Source: UBA8886 sp963578705
GTDB lineage: Archaea; Thermoplasmatota; Poseidoniia; MGIII; CG-Epi1
Direction: 5' to 3'
NCBI GenBank assembly: GCA_963578705.1
Contig: CAUZDT010000006.1
Span: forward strand, 1 to 33,458
Length of the DNA: 33,458 nt
Part shown: positions 15,413 to 23,400 of the stretch, one piece after another
Position numbering within the stretch: the stretch's first letter is position 1
How the letters are laid out: every line of letters starts with the position of its first letter
Translations under genes and position numbers: made by a program
Notes under the pieces: model-generated
The model's input: the letters and a program-made list of their open reading frames with translations, nothing else
Databases searched by the model: none
What the model was told of the DNA's origin: nothing

Positions 15413-16678
15413 GTGGACCTCACGGCGATTGCGGAACTCGCACAACGCGAGCGGCTCTGCCCCGGCTGCACCGGACGGCTCGCCGCCCGGCTGGGCCATG
15501 GCCTCAGCAACCACGCGCGGGGCGAGGCGCTGCTCGCGACGCGGGCAATGCTGGCGGAATCCGCCGACGAGGCGGGCGCGGCGCCGTTCTTCCACGGCGG
15601 CGCGCCCACTCCGACGCCCGACGAGTGCGGCCTCTGCGCGGGGCTCTGCGGCGAGGTGGAATCGCTGGCGCAGCTGGTGCTCGACTCCGTTGAGGGCGTC
15701 GAGCTGGCGACCTTCCAGGTCGGCACGCTGGTCGACGCCGAAATCCTGTCGCGCGAGAAAGAATTGCAGGCCGAGCTCGGCAATCACGGCGAGCCGCTCA
15801 AGTCGCAGCTCAACCGCGAAATCGGCTCACGCGTCGCCGACGCGAGCGGTCTCGAGCCGCAGCGCGACAGCCCGGACGCGGTTATCGTGGTCGACACGCG
15901 CTACGACACCGTTGACCTGCAAATCCGCTCGCTCTTCATCGAAGGCTGTTACACAAAATTGGACCGCACCATCCCGCAGACGCGCTGGCCCTGCCGCCAT
16001 TGCCGCGGCCGCGGCTGCGAGCGGTGCAGCGGCAGCGGCCAGATGTATCCCGATTCGGTCCAGTCACTGGTCGCCGCCCCGCTGCTCGCGGCGGCCGGCG
16101 CAGCCGAAGACAAGTTCCACGGCATGGGGCGCGAGGATATCGACGCCGCGATGCTCGGTGCGGGGCGGCCGTTCGTGCTCGAGCTGCGGCAGCCGCGGGT
16201 GCGCAGCCTTGACCTGCCGGCGCTGGAGCGGGAAATCAACGCCGTCGCCGACGGCCGTATCACCGCAAATGGACTGGCGTGGGTGGAGCGGTCACGCGTC
16301 GCGGAGCTGAAGGAAACGGTTTGCGACAAGACCTACCGCGTCGACATCCGCTGCGACCCGCCGGTCGAAATCGAAAGGCTTAAGAAAGGCGCGCAGCGGT
16401 TGGCCGGCGAGGTTGTCGAACAGCGCACCCCCACCCGGGTGTCCCATCGACGAGCGGACTTGGTCCGGCCGCGCCGTGTCGAGAGCATGAAACTGCTTTC
16501 CGCCGACGGTGCGACTGCCGAACTGGAAATCCGCGCGCAGCATGGGACCTATATCCGGGAGCTGGTGAGTGGCGATGGCGGGCGCACGTCGCCCAGCCTC
16601 GCCGAGCTGGTCGAGGCCGAATGCCGGGTGGAAGTGCTGGACGTCCTGCACTTGCATCTGGAGGAGCCAGAAACATGA
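15413..16678 (+). CDS. pus10: tRNA pseudouridine synthase Pus10
   Basis: Archaeal Pus10 makes pseudouridine 54 and 55 in the T loop of tRNAs. In this 421-aa product the N-terminal zinc site is CPGC (C16, C19) with CGLC (72-75), followed by the THUMP-like region. The catalytic domain shows FIEGCYTKLDRTIPQTRWPC, the CRHCRGRGCERCSGSG cluster, and FHGMGREDIDAAMLGAGRPF, with the catalytic Asp probably D242. GTYIRELVSGD near the end is also typical. GTG 15413 is 25 nt after CTTAAAAC, so the mRNA is probably leaderless; GTG 15401 is an alternative. The stop overlaps the eL21 start (ATGA). Confidence 0.93.
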   Translation: MDLTAIAELAQRERLCPGCTGRLAARLGHGLSNHARGEALLATRAMLAESADEAGAAPFFHGGAPTPTPDECGLCAGLCGEVESLAQLVLDSVEGVELATFQVGTLVDAEILSREKELQAELGNHGEPLKSQLNREIGSRVADASGLEPQRDSPDAVIVVDTRYDTVDLQIRSLFIEGCYTKLDRTIPQTRWPCRHCRGRGCERCSGSGQMYPDSVQSLVAAPLLAAAGAAEDKFHGMGREDIDAAMLGAGRPFVLELRQPRVRSLDLPALEREINAVADGRITANGLAWVERSRVAELKETVCDKTYRVDIRCDPPVEIERLKKGAQRLAGEVVEQRTPTRVSHRRADLVRPRRVESMKLLSADGATAELEIRAQHGTYIRELVSGDGGRTSPSLAELVEAECRVEVLDVLHLHLEEPET

Positions 16679-16965
16679 AACGGTCGCAGGGACTTCGCAG
16701 CGGGTCACGCAAAAAGCTCACCCGAGCCAAGCGCGAGCGTGGGCTCTCGCCGATTACCCATATCCTCGAGCAGTTCAGCACGGGCGAGTCGGTCAACATC
16801 GTGATTGACCCCTCAATCCAGCGCGGGCAGCCACACCACCGCTTCCACGGACTGACCGGCACCGTTGCCGGGATGCAGGGCAAGGCGTGCGTCGTAAGCG
16901 CCAAGGAGGGCAACGCCGTGAAGCAACTGATTATACGACCCGAGCACCTGAGGCGGGCGAAGTAA
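16675..16965 (+). CDS. rpl21e: Ribosomal protein eL21 (L21e)
   Basis: eL21 is a large-subunit protein of archaea and eukaryotes. The 96-aa product is basic and shows the family start KRSQGLRSGSRKKLTR, then FSTGESVNIVIDPSIQRG, HHRFHGLTGTV and LIIRPEHLR. Length is normal. GAGGAG lies about 8 nt upstream of the ATG, inside the end of pus10, and the ATG overlaps the pus10 stop (ATGA), so the two are likely coupled. rpoF follows after 2 nt. Confidence 0.95.
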   Translation: MKRSQGLRSGSRKKLTRAKRERGLSPITHILEQFSTGESVNIVIDPSIQRGQPHHRFHGLTGTVAGMQGKACVVSAKEGNAVKQLIIRPEHLRRAK

Positions 16966-16967
16966 CC

Positions 16968-17498
16968 ATGGACGAACCACAGCCGGTGCCGCTGGGCGTA
17001 GTGAAAGAATTGCTCGAAGCAGAGCTGGGCGCTCGCGAGAACCGCCTGCGCTGCGTAGATTGCGGCCATTTCCAGCCGGTGCCGGACGAAGAGCTGGAAC
17101 CTGCGCTCGAGCCCGAAGCCGAGGTTTCGGAAGACGGCGGCGAGGAAGCCGGGGCGGCCGCCGATGAGGTTGTGGTGCCCGAGATTCCGTCAGGCCCCTC
17201 CTGCGAGGAGTGCGGCTCATACCGCATGAACCTGATTGAGCAAATCCAGTATGAGCACAAGCTGGCGCTGGACCATGTGCGGCACCTGACTCGCATCACC
17301 CGTTCCGAGGCGGAGGCAGTGATGGCGGCGCTCGACGGACTCGAGCATGTCGATGCATATTACACCGCCAAGATTGCGGACATCCTGCCGATTCATCCCG
17401 ACGACGTGCGCGCCATATTTGCGCGCGAGCGTTTCTCGGTCGGGGACGACGAAATTAAAGCTATTATTGCGGCGGTTCAGGAGAACACAGAGGCGTAG
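16968..17498 (+). CDS. rpoF: RNA polymerase subunit Rpo4 (RpoF/Rpb4) with inserted zinc-knuckle/acidic segment
   Basis: Rpo4 pairs with Rpo7 to form the RNA polymerase stalk, which binds nascent RNA and initiation factors. Family members are usually about 110-120 aa; this one is 176. The family start PVPLGVVKELLEAEL (6-20) is present. The rest of the family domain resumes at about residue 90 with IQYEHKLALDHVRHL and continues through AKIADILP and DDVRAIFARERF. Between them, residues 29-82 carry CVDCG (C29, C32) and CEECG (C79, C82), separated by a very acidic linker (39-72). The insertion looks like a split zinc ribbon. Gene order rpl21e-rpoF-DUF655 is the common archaeal one, which supports the identity. 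Confidence 0.9.
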   Translation: MDEPQPVPLGVVKELLEAELGARENRLRCVDCGHFQPVPDEELEPALEPEAEVSEDGGEEAGAAADEVVVPEIPSGPSCEECGSYRMNLIEQIQYEHKLALDHVRHLTRITRSEAEAVMAALDGLEHVDAYYTAKIADILPIHPDDVRAIFARERFSVGDDEIKAIIAAVQENTEA

Positions 17499-17500
17499 CG

Positions 17501-18040
17501 ATGGAAGAGTATGCGTGCATCCTTGATATCCTGCCGGAAGGCCGCCCGGATGACCGGCGGCAGTTTCGCCGTGAGGCCATCATCTACGGCCTCGGTGTTG
17601 ACGAGTTCAAGATTTTCGAGATGGCACCTATACCGGGTGCGGTAATCAATATCGGCGACCGCGTCTTCATCGGCAAGGAGATCGATGAGCGCAAGCAGAT
17701 TGACCGGGTGCGTGCCCGCGTCACCTATGCCGAGCTGACGCACACTGCGCAGTCGGAGCTGGGTTTCCTGCTGGAGGAGCTGGTTCTCGAACAGGAAGAG
17801 AAGTTCATCCAGTTCTACAACCACGCTGGCCCGATTTCACGCCGCTACCATTCACTCGAATTGCTGCCCGGGCTTGGCAAGAAGACGATGGAGGTGATTA
17901 TCGCGCACCGCCCCTACGCCAGTTTCGCCGAGGTCGAGGAGAAAGTCTCCAACCTGCGGCATCCCGAGAAGTTAATCGCCGCTCGCATCGAACACGAAAT
18001 CCGCGAGCCCGAGCAGAAATACCGGCTCTTCGTCCGTTAA
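17501..18040 (+). CDS. DUF655 protein (OB-fold plus helix-hairpin-helix)
   Basis: This 179-aa protein belongs to the archaeal DUF655 family, a putative nucleic-acid-binding protein found next to rpoF. The N-terminal half is a beta domain (YACILDILPEG ... GAVINIGDRVFIG, OB-like). The C-terminal half carries a helix-hairpin-helix, LELLPGLGKKTMEVII, typical of DNA/RNA binding. Function is not known. It starts 2 nt after rpoF with AGAGG about 9 nt upstream of the ATG. In many archaea ksgA follows directly; here ksgA is about 11 kb away beside tRNA-Val. The stop is 3 nt from the stop of the convergent lipoprotein gene. Confidence 0.9.
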   Translation: MEEYACILDILPEGRPDDRRQFRREAIIYGLGVDEFKIFEMAPIPGAVINIGDRVFIGKEIDERKQIDRVRARVTYAELTHTAQSELGFLLEELVLEQEEKFIQFYNHAGPISRRYHSLELLPGLGKKTMEVIIAHRPYASFAEVEEKVSNLRHPEKLIAARIEHEIREPEQKYRLFVR

Positions 18041-18043
18041 CCG

Positions 18044-18970
18044 TCAGAGCGTCCAGCCGTATTCGACAGCGCCAGCGACCACCAGCCGCACGTCGGCGTT
18101 TCCGCTCAGGCTGACCTGCAGCGTCCAGTTGCCGCTGGCGCCGGTGACGATTCCCAGCTCCTGGAAGCTGTTGCCGGGCGTGAACACCTCGGTCAGCTGC
18201 TCCCCGTCGTGGTCACGCAGCACTAGCTCGCCGCTACCGGAGCCCCCGATGTCAGCCTCGAGCCAGTAGACGACGTAGTTCCACGGTCCGTAGCGCACAT
18301 GCCCGTCGTTGGCGAAGGCGGTGTCGTAAAACTCGAAATCCGGCCCCGAAAACTCGCCCTCGTAGAGGTCGCCGCCGCGGCAGAACCACGCCTCGCCCGT
18401 GAAGCCAGAGCCCGCCTCGACCAGCGTCATGCGCAGGAGCTCGCCGCCAGCGTCGCTGCGCACGAAGCTGGTGAGCCAGCCGCTGGCGCGGTCGTAGACA
18501 TACTCCAGCCGGTCGCCTGACGGGGATTCAGCCACGATGGTCGCCCGCCCGTCGCCGCCCGCCGTTATCGTCGCGTCGAAGCGGTCGACGCCGAAGAGCG
18601 AGAAATTCCAGCTGGCGCCTGCCGTGAGCGGGAACTGCAGCAGCAGCTGCGGCTCGTTCTTCTCGTAGAGCGCCATATCCGCCACCCGGACGCGCCCCAG
18701 CGCGGGGTTGTGGTTCAGCACCGCGTGCCGCTGCGCGTCGACCCGCTGACTCGAGCCGAGATGATAGTTGGTTTCGTCAACGTCGCCGACGACCATCGTC
18801 GTCACCACTTCCGCCTCGGGAATTACGACTGCGTAGGTCCACCATTGCCCCGTTTCCCACGCCGGAGCGGCGATGGCGCCGGCGCCATCGCCGTTGTCCC
18901 CGTCAGGCGACATGCCGAGGCAGCCGGCCGCCAGCAGGAGCAGCACGACCGCCGCGGAAGCCAGTCTCAT
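18044..18970 (-). CDS. Secreted lipoprotein of unknown function
   Basis: This 308-aa protein has a short signal sequence with a possible lipobox, VLLLLAAGCLGM (Cys 17), followed by an acidic Gly/Asp linker. The mature part is predicted to be all beta: WETGQWWTYAVVIPE near the start, a repeated 'GxxWNFSLF' style, and a C-terminal ~90 residues (WNYVVYWLEADIGG ... GNWTLQVSLSGNADVRLVV) that look like a jelly-roll or pre-peptidase C-terminal-type domain. No catalytic motif is visible. It would be anchored on the outer face of the membrane. ATG 18970 is chosen because a TATA element (CTAATATC, minus strand) is 24 nt upstream. Confidence 0.75.
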   Translation of the reverse strand: MRLASAAVVLLLLAAGCLGMSPDGDNGDGAGAIAAPAWETGQWWTYAVVIPEAEVVTTMVVGDVDETNYHLGSSQRVDAQRHAVLNHNPALGRVRVADMALYEKNEPQLLLQFPLTAGASWNFSLFGVDRFDATITAGGDGRATIVAESPSGDRLEYVYDRASGWLTSFVRSDAGGELLRMTLVEAGSGFTGEAWFCRGGDLYEGEFSGPDFEFYDTAFANDGHVRYGPWNYVVYWLEADIGGSGSGELVLRDHDGEQLTEVFTPGNSFQELGIVTGASGNWTLQVSLSGNADVRLVVAGAVEYGWTL

Positions 18971-18990
18971 CACGGGCCAAGCACCGGGTG

Positions 18991-18998
18991 ATATTAGG
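18991..18998 (-). promoter_or_regulatory. TATA element of the lipoprotein gene, overlapping the folC stop
   Basis: GATATTAG on the plus strand (CTAATATC on the minus strand) is centred 24 nt before the lipoprotein ATG. It includes the TAA stop codon of the upstream FolC-like gene (18994-18996). This suggests that the lipoprotein has its own leaderless transcript rather than relying on read-through. Confidence 0.45.
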
Positions 18999-20100
18999 AC
19001 TCATCGCTGCCCGGCAGCCCGAGGCATTTGCGCGCCTCCGCGACGAGGTAGCTCGAGCCAACCACTAGCGTGAGCCGCTCGCCCGCCCGCTCGAGCGCCC
19101 CTGCCACCGAATCGCAGGCGCGGCCGCGCCGCCCCAGTTTCCCGGCCGCCGCGACGACCTCGGCCGAACTTCGCGCGCGGGGCGGGTCGGGCGCACACGC
19201 CAGCAGCTCCGCGCCAGCTGGCAGCAGCGCCAGCATCTCGTCGAGCGGTTTGTCACGCAGGCAGCCGAACACTACCACCTCCGGCTCCGGCATGCGCGCC
19301 AGTAGCCACGCAAGCGCGTGCGGGTTGTGCGCGCAGTCGAGCATAACGTTCCTGATCTGCTCGCGCCGGCCGGCCGGCCGTGTGTCACCCACCTCGACCG
19401 CGACGCCCAGCCGCTCGAGCGCCAGCGTCGCCCATTCGCGCGCCGAATCGCCGCTGGCGAGGCTGGCGCAGGGCGGAATGAACTGGTGGTAAGCTTGAGG
19501 CCAGCCGGTGACGACCTGCGCCCCGGGCCGCACGATGCCCGCCTTGGTGCGCGCAATCGCCTCGAGGTCGGGGCCAAGCCAGTCGGTATGCTCGAGCGCC
19601 AGCGTCGTCAGCACTGCCACTTCGGCGTCGACGACGTTCATCGCGTCCAGCTCGCCACCGAGCCCCACTTCGAGGACGGCGATATCGGCCTCGCGCCGGG
19701 CGAACCACGCCAGCGTTATCGCAGTCAGCACCTCGAAGTAGCTGGGATGCTCCGCCAACCCGTCGCACGCCTGCCGCACCTCGGCGGCGAGCGCCGCAAA
19801 CTCGGCATCGCCGACCGGCGCCCTGTCGAGCCGCAGCCGCTCGCGCACGTTATGCAGGTGCGGCGAAGTCGCGCAGCCGACGCGGAGGTCGGCGCGGCAG
19901 AGGGCATCCTCGAGCAGCCAGCAGGTGGTGCCCTTGCCGTTGGTACCGCCGACGATGACTGCGCGCAATTGCTGCTGCGGGTCGCCGAGCGTGGACATCA
20001 GCGCGCGGATGCGCGCCAGCCCCGGCTTCACCTGCGTCTCCCCTAGCTCGTCGAGCCAGGCGAGCGCAGATTGGTAGTCCCAGTTTTCTTGACGATTCAT
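18994..20100 (-). CDS. folC: Folylpolyglutamate/dihydrofolate synthase-like Mur ligase
   Basis: This Mur-ligase-family enzyme (368 aa) joins an amino acid (glutamate in FolC) to a pterin-type acceptor using ATP. Signatures: the P-loop VGGTNGKGTT, TSPHLHNVRERLRLD, EVGLGGELDAMNVVD, the ALEHTDWLG segment, TKAGIVRPGAQVV with the carbamylated-lysine region, and LDCAHNPHALAWLL. It is shorter than most bacterial FolC proteins (about 420 aa), with a reduced section between the central and C-terminal domains. The acceptor could be folate or a methanopterin-like cofactor. ATG 20100 is used; ATG 20127 would overlap the upstream regulator gene. It is likely cotranscribed with that gene. Confidence 0.88.
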   Translation of the reverse strand: MNRQENWDYQSALAWLDELGETQVKPGLARIRALMSTLGDPQQQLRAVIVGGTNGKGTTCWLLEDALCRADLRVGCATSPHLHNVRERLRLDRAPVGDAEFAALAAEVRQACDGLAEHPSYFEVLTAITLAWFARREADIAVLEVGLGGELDAMNVVDAEVAVLTTLALEHTDWLGPDLEAIARTKAGIVRPGAQVVTGWPQAYHQFIPPCASLASGDSAREWATLALERLGVAVEVGDTRPAGRREQIRNVMLDCAHNPHALAWLLARMPEPEVVVFGCLRDKPLDEMLALLPAGAELLACAPDPPRARSSAEVVAAAGKLGRRGRACDSVAGALERAGERLTLVVGSSYLVAEARKCLGLPGSDES

Positions 20101-20108
20101 ATTTAAAT

Positions 20109-20399
20109 TTATTTGATGGACTCCCATTCGACTGTATCGGGCAGGACTATGCCCTGGTCGCGCAGGATTTCGCGAAACGCCTCGGGGCGCAGCGAAGCAA
20201 TTTCGGCGCCCTTGGTCAGCGTTGCCTGGCCGCGCCGGTAGAGCTCGACTGCCGCGGCGGTTCGGAAGTGCTGCTTTTCTTCGAGGAAGAACCGCAGCGC
20301 TTCCTTGACTACGTCGGAGCGGCTGCTGAAATGGCCTGAAGCGACTAGTGCGCCAATCTGCGCAACCAGTAGTGTGGGGAGCGAAAAGGAACTGCTCAT
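20109..20399 (-). CDS. Ribbon-helix-helix regulator with UPF0175-like C-terminus
   Basis: Residues 4-42 of this 96-aa protein fit a CopG/MetJ-type ribbon-helix-helix domain: a strand (FSLPTLLVAQI), a helix, the SSRSDVV turn and a second helix EALRFFLEEK. Residues 48-85 (AVELYRRGQATLTKGAEIASLRPEAFREIL) match the UPF0175 pattern seen in antitoxin-like proteins. It probably binds DNA as a dimer. No toxin gene is beside it. The ATG at 20399 directly follows an AT-rich palindrome (20402-20424) that lies between a TATA element and the start, so it likely represses itself. It is divergent from the giant surface-protein gene. Confidence 0.82.
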   Translation of the reverse strand: MSSSFSLPTLLVAQIGALVASGHFSSRSDVVKEALRFFLEEKQHFRTAAAVELYRRGQATLTKGAEIASLRPEAFREILRDQGIVLPDTVEWESIK

Positions 20400-20401
20400 A
20401 A

Positions 20402-20424
20402 AATAATAATTAGTAACTATTATT
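20402..20424. promoter_or_regulatory. Palindromic operator candidate for the RHH regulator
   Basis: The arms AATAATA (20402-20408) and TATTATT (20418-20424) are perfect inverted repeats. The 9-bp centre adds further pairing, so only one pair of the 11 is mismatched. A second small palindrome, TAGTAACTA (20411-20419), lies inside. On the minus strand the block sits between a TATA element (TTATAAAT, 20422-20429) and the RHH start codon, where bound protein would block RNA polymerase. It is also about 20 bp upstream of the TATA box of the giant surface gene. Confidence 0.55.
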
Positions 20425-20442
20425 TATAATTAATCCGCAACC

Positions 20443-20450
20443 TTTATATG
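20443..20450 (+). promoter_or_regulatory. TATA box of the giant surface-protein gene
   Basis: TTTATATG is centred about 26 nt before GTG 20473 and about 36 nt before ATG 20482. The first distance predicts a leaderless mRNA beginning at the GTG; the second would leave a leader of about 9 nt before the ATG. Confidence 0.6.
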
Positions 20451-20472
20451 GGGGGAGTTTGTCGAAAGCTCG

Positions 20473-23400
20473 GTGCGTAATATGCACAATACCAACCTGA
20501 ACACGCCTGTAAGGGTCGCGCTGCTGTTTGCAGTGGGGCTAGCCATGCTCGCATTCATGCCGTCGGCAGAAGCGGGCGAGTCATTCACCGTCGACGTATC
20601 GCCATCCACGCAGAACGGCGAACCCGAGGAGACGCTGACCTACACAATCACCGTCGAAAATACGGGCGACAACGATGACACCTATAACCTCACTATAACT
20701 AGTGCCAACCGGTCGGGCTGGAAAGAGTATATCCTCCCTACATCGCTTGATGTCAAGGACGGGCAGTCAGAGACTGCTACACTCTACGTTGAGATAGGTG
20801 ACCGCGATGATGCGCCGGCCGACATCACTGAATTTATCACCTTCAAGACAGAGTCCATCACGCTCGATGCTGGTGCTACGAGTAAATCTGTAACTGCGAA
20901 GGTAGACCAGGTTTACGGTAATTCCCTCTCGATTAACGGCACAGCCACGCAGAATGCGGACCCGGATGACACTGTGACCTTCGCCGTCAAGGTGGTCAAT
21001 GATGAGGGTAATGGCAAAGACACCATCACCTTCAGTCAGACCAGCTCCGGGACGGTTGACTGGTCGTTTGTATTTCCTGGAAGTGTCACGCTTGACCAGG
21101 ATGAATCAACCGAGATATCTTTCTCGGCGACCCCTGACATCAATGCCCTTGCCGGGCTGAAGAGTATCAGCCTGTTTGCCACCTCCGAGGATGGCGATAC
21201 CGCGACCTCCGTAACGATTACCGTGCGCGTGAACAAGTTGCCTAACCTGAACGTGGTCAAGGTCGGAACCAGTGCGCAGGACGTTGAGGCCGGCAAGCGA
21301 GTCTATTACTCGTTCTCGGTGACTAACAAGGGCAATGCCGTCGATTCATTCGACCTCGAAATCGAAAACGGCAGCTGGTACGACAAGGGCTGGGAAGCTT
21401 CGCTTGACAGCGAGGAAATCAGCAGCCTGGACGTAGACGAGAGCATCAACCTGACCGATGTGCTGGTCATCAAGGCGCCCATGAATGCTGAGGCCGACGA
21501 TGAGGTAACTATCAAGGTCATGGTCTCCTCGCAGGAAAACTCCTCGGTCTACAAGACCTATACCTCTCGCTCCACGGTCATGCAGGACTTTGATCCGAAA
21601 TTGAAGGTGTTTGGTGGTGACACACAGGCGGCCGAACCGGACGAGGAGGTCTCCTACACTATCAACATTACCAACGATGGTAACGGTGAGGATGACATCA
21701 CCCTCTCGCTCCACGGCGGAAACGCCACCTGGGGTACCCTTGCGGAGTCTTCCTTCACCCTCGCAGCCGGCGAGAGCGACGAGACCACCCTGCGCGTCAC
21801 CGCTCCCGACGGCACGCTAGCGCAGAACGGCTACTCGATTACGATTCGTGCCACCTCCGAGGATACTAGTACAAAGGCTAACCGCAACGTCTTCCTGAAT
21901 GTCCAGCAGGTGTTCGAGATCTCCGTTTCAGTTTCGGGTGACTCGACCAAGAATGGAGATCCTGGAGCATCTGTATCGTACACAATCTCTGTCAAGAACA
22001 AGGGCAACGGCGATGATGCCGTCAACCTTGCCCTGGAGGGCGACAACTCTGACTGGGGTTCAATAGTCGAGGATGTAGATCTCGAGGCTGGGGAGTCCAC
22101 TAGTGTTAATCTGTCCGTCAATATCGATGAGGAGGCTAACTTTGGCGACTACGCCATTATCGTCAACGGCTCTTCCGACGAGGCCCCCTCCGGTGTCTAC
22201 GATACCACCATGGTGACTGTGACGGTAAACAAGGAATACCAGGTTGATTTGCTGATTAACGAGGCCCAGAAGAGCGGCGACGCCGACAGCTCCGTTGTGT
22301 ACGATATTATTGTCAAGAACAAGGGCACTGGCGATGACACTATCCGTCTTTCAGTGGACGAGTGGCCTACGGGCTGGACGGCCAACTTCAATGAGACCGA
22401 GATTGACATCGCTGCCGGTAAGGATGTACCGGTGAACCTGACGGTCACGATTAAGGAGAAGGAGGACAACCGGGCTTTCCACGTCAACATCACCGCTATC
22501 TCGGTTGGTGCCAAGGACGAGGGCCTTGATGTCAATGCAACTGCTTCCACAATTACCACGGTCAATCAGTACTACGAGTTCCGCATGACCTCCGTGCTAA
22601 CCTACGCCAAGGCGGACCCGGAGGACACCTTCACTGTTGACATCCTGCTTGACAACAAGGGCACTGGCGATGACACGATTAACCTCGAGGTCACCGGCCC
22701 CGAAAATGCGACCGGCTGGGTAACTGACATCACTCCCTCAGTCGAAGTTCCAGAGGGAGAAAACCGGACCGTAACCCTTACTGTGACGGTTTCGGAAGAC
22801 GCAATCAAGGATTCCTACTACATCATGGTCACCGGGGTCTCTGCGGACGAAGCATCCGAGACGCACGACGTGACTATCCAGGTTGACGTCAGCCAGCGTT
22901 ACAAGGTGCAGATGCTGCCCCGTACGGAAACCAAGGCGGCCGAGGCCAACGACATACTGGAGTTCTCGATCACCGTCAAGAACAAGGGCACTGGCGAGGA
23001 CACCTTCGACCTTGAGCTGGGCGGCGAGGTCGGCATCAGCTGGGGTTCGCTCTCTAACGTTAGCCTTACAATTCCTGCTGGTGGTTCGGCGGATGTAGTT
23101 CTAACGGTCGAGGTGCCAGCCGATGCGCAGCCCAAGACCGTGGGTGCCTACGAAATCCTGGTGAACGCTACTTCGGTCGACAACGCGACTGCAATCGACT
23201 CGGTTGCACGTTATATAGACGTCGAGAAGAAAGAGTTGGACGTCGAGGTAACGGCTGAATCAGCTACTGCACAGGCTGAACCTGGGGGCGTGGCCTATTT
23301 CGACCTCAATGTCAAGAACATCGGTAACGATGTTGACACGGTCGTGCTAAGCTTCCCAACTGACAGCCGCCAATGGGCTACCTTTGTGGCGACCGGGACC

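Noticed and set aside
20109..20399. Toxin-antitoxin pair
   Set aside because: The RHH/UPF0175-like protein looks like an antitoxin, but neither neighbour (folC, giant surface gene) is a toxin.
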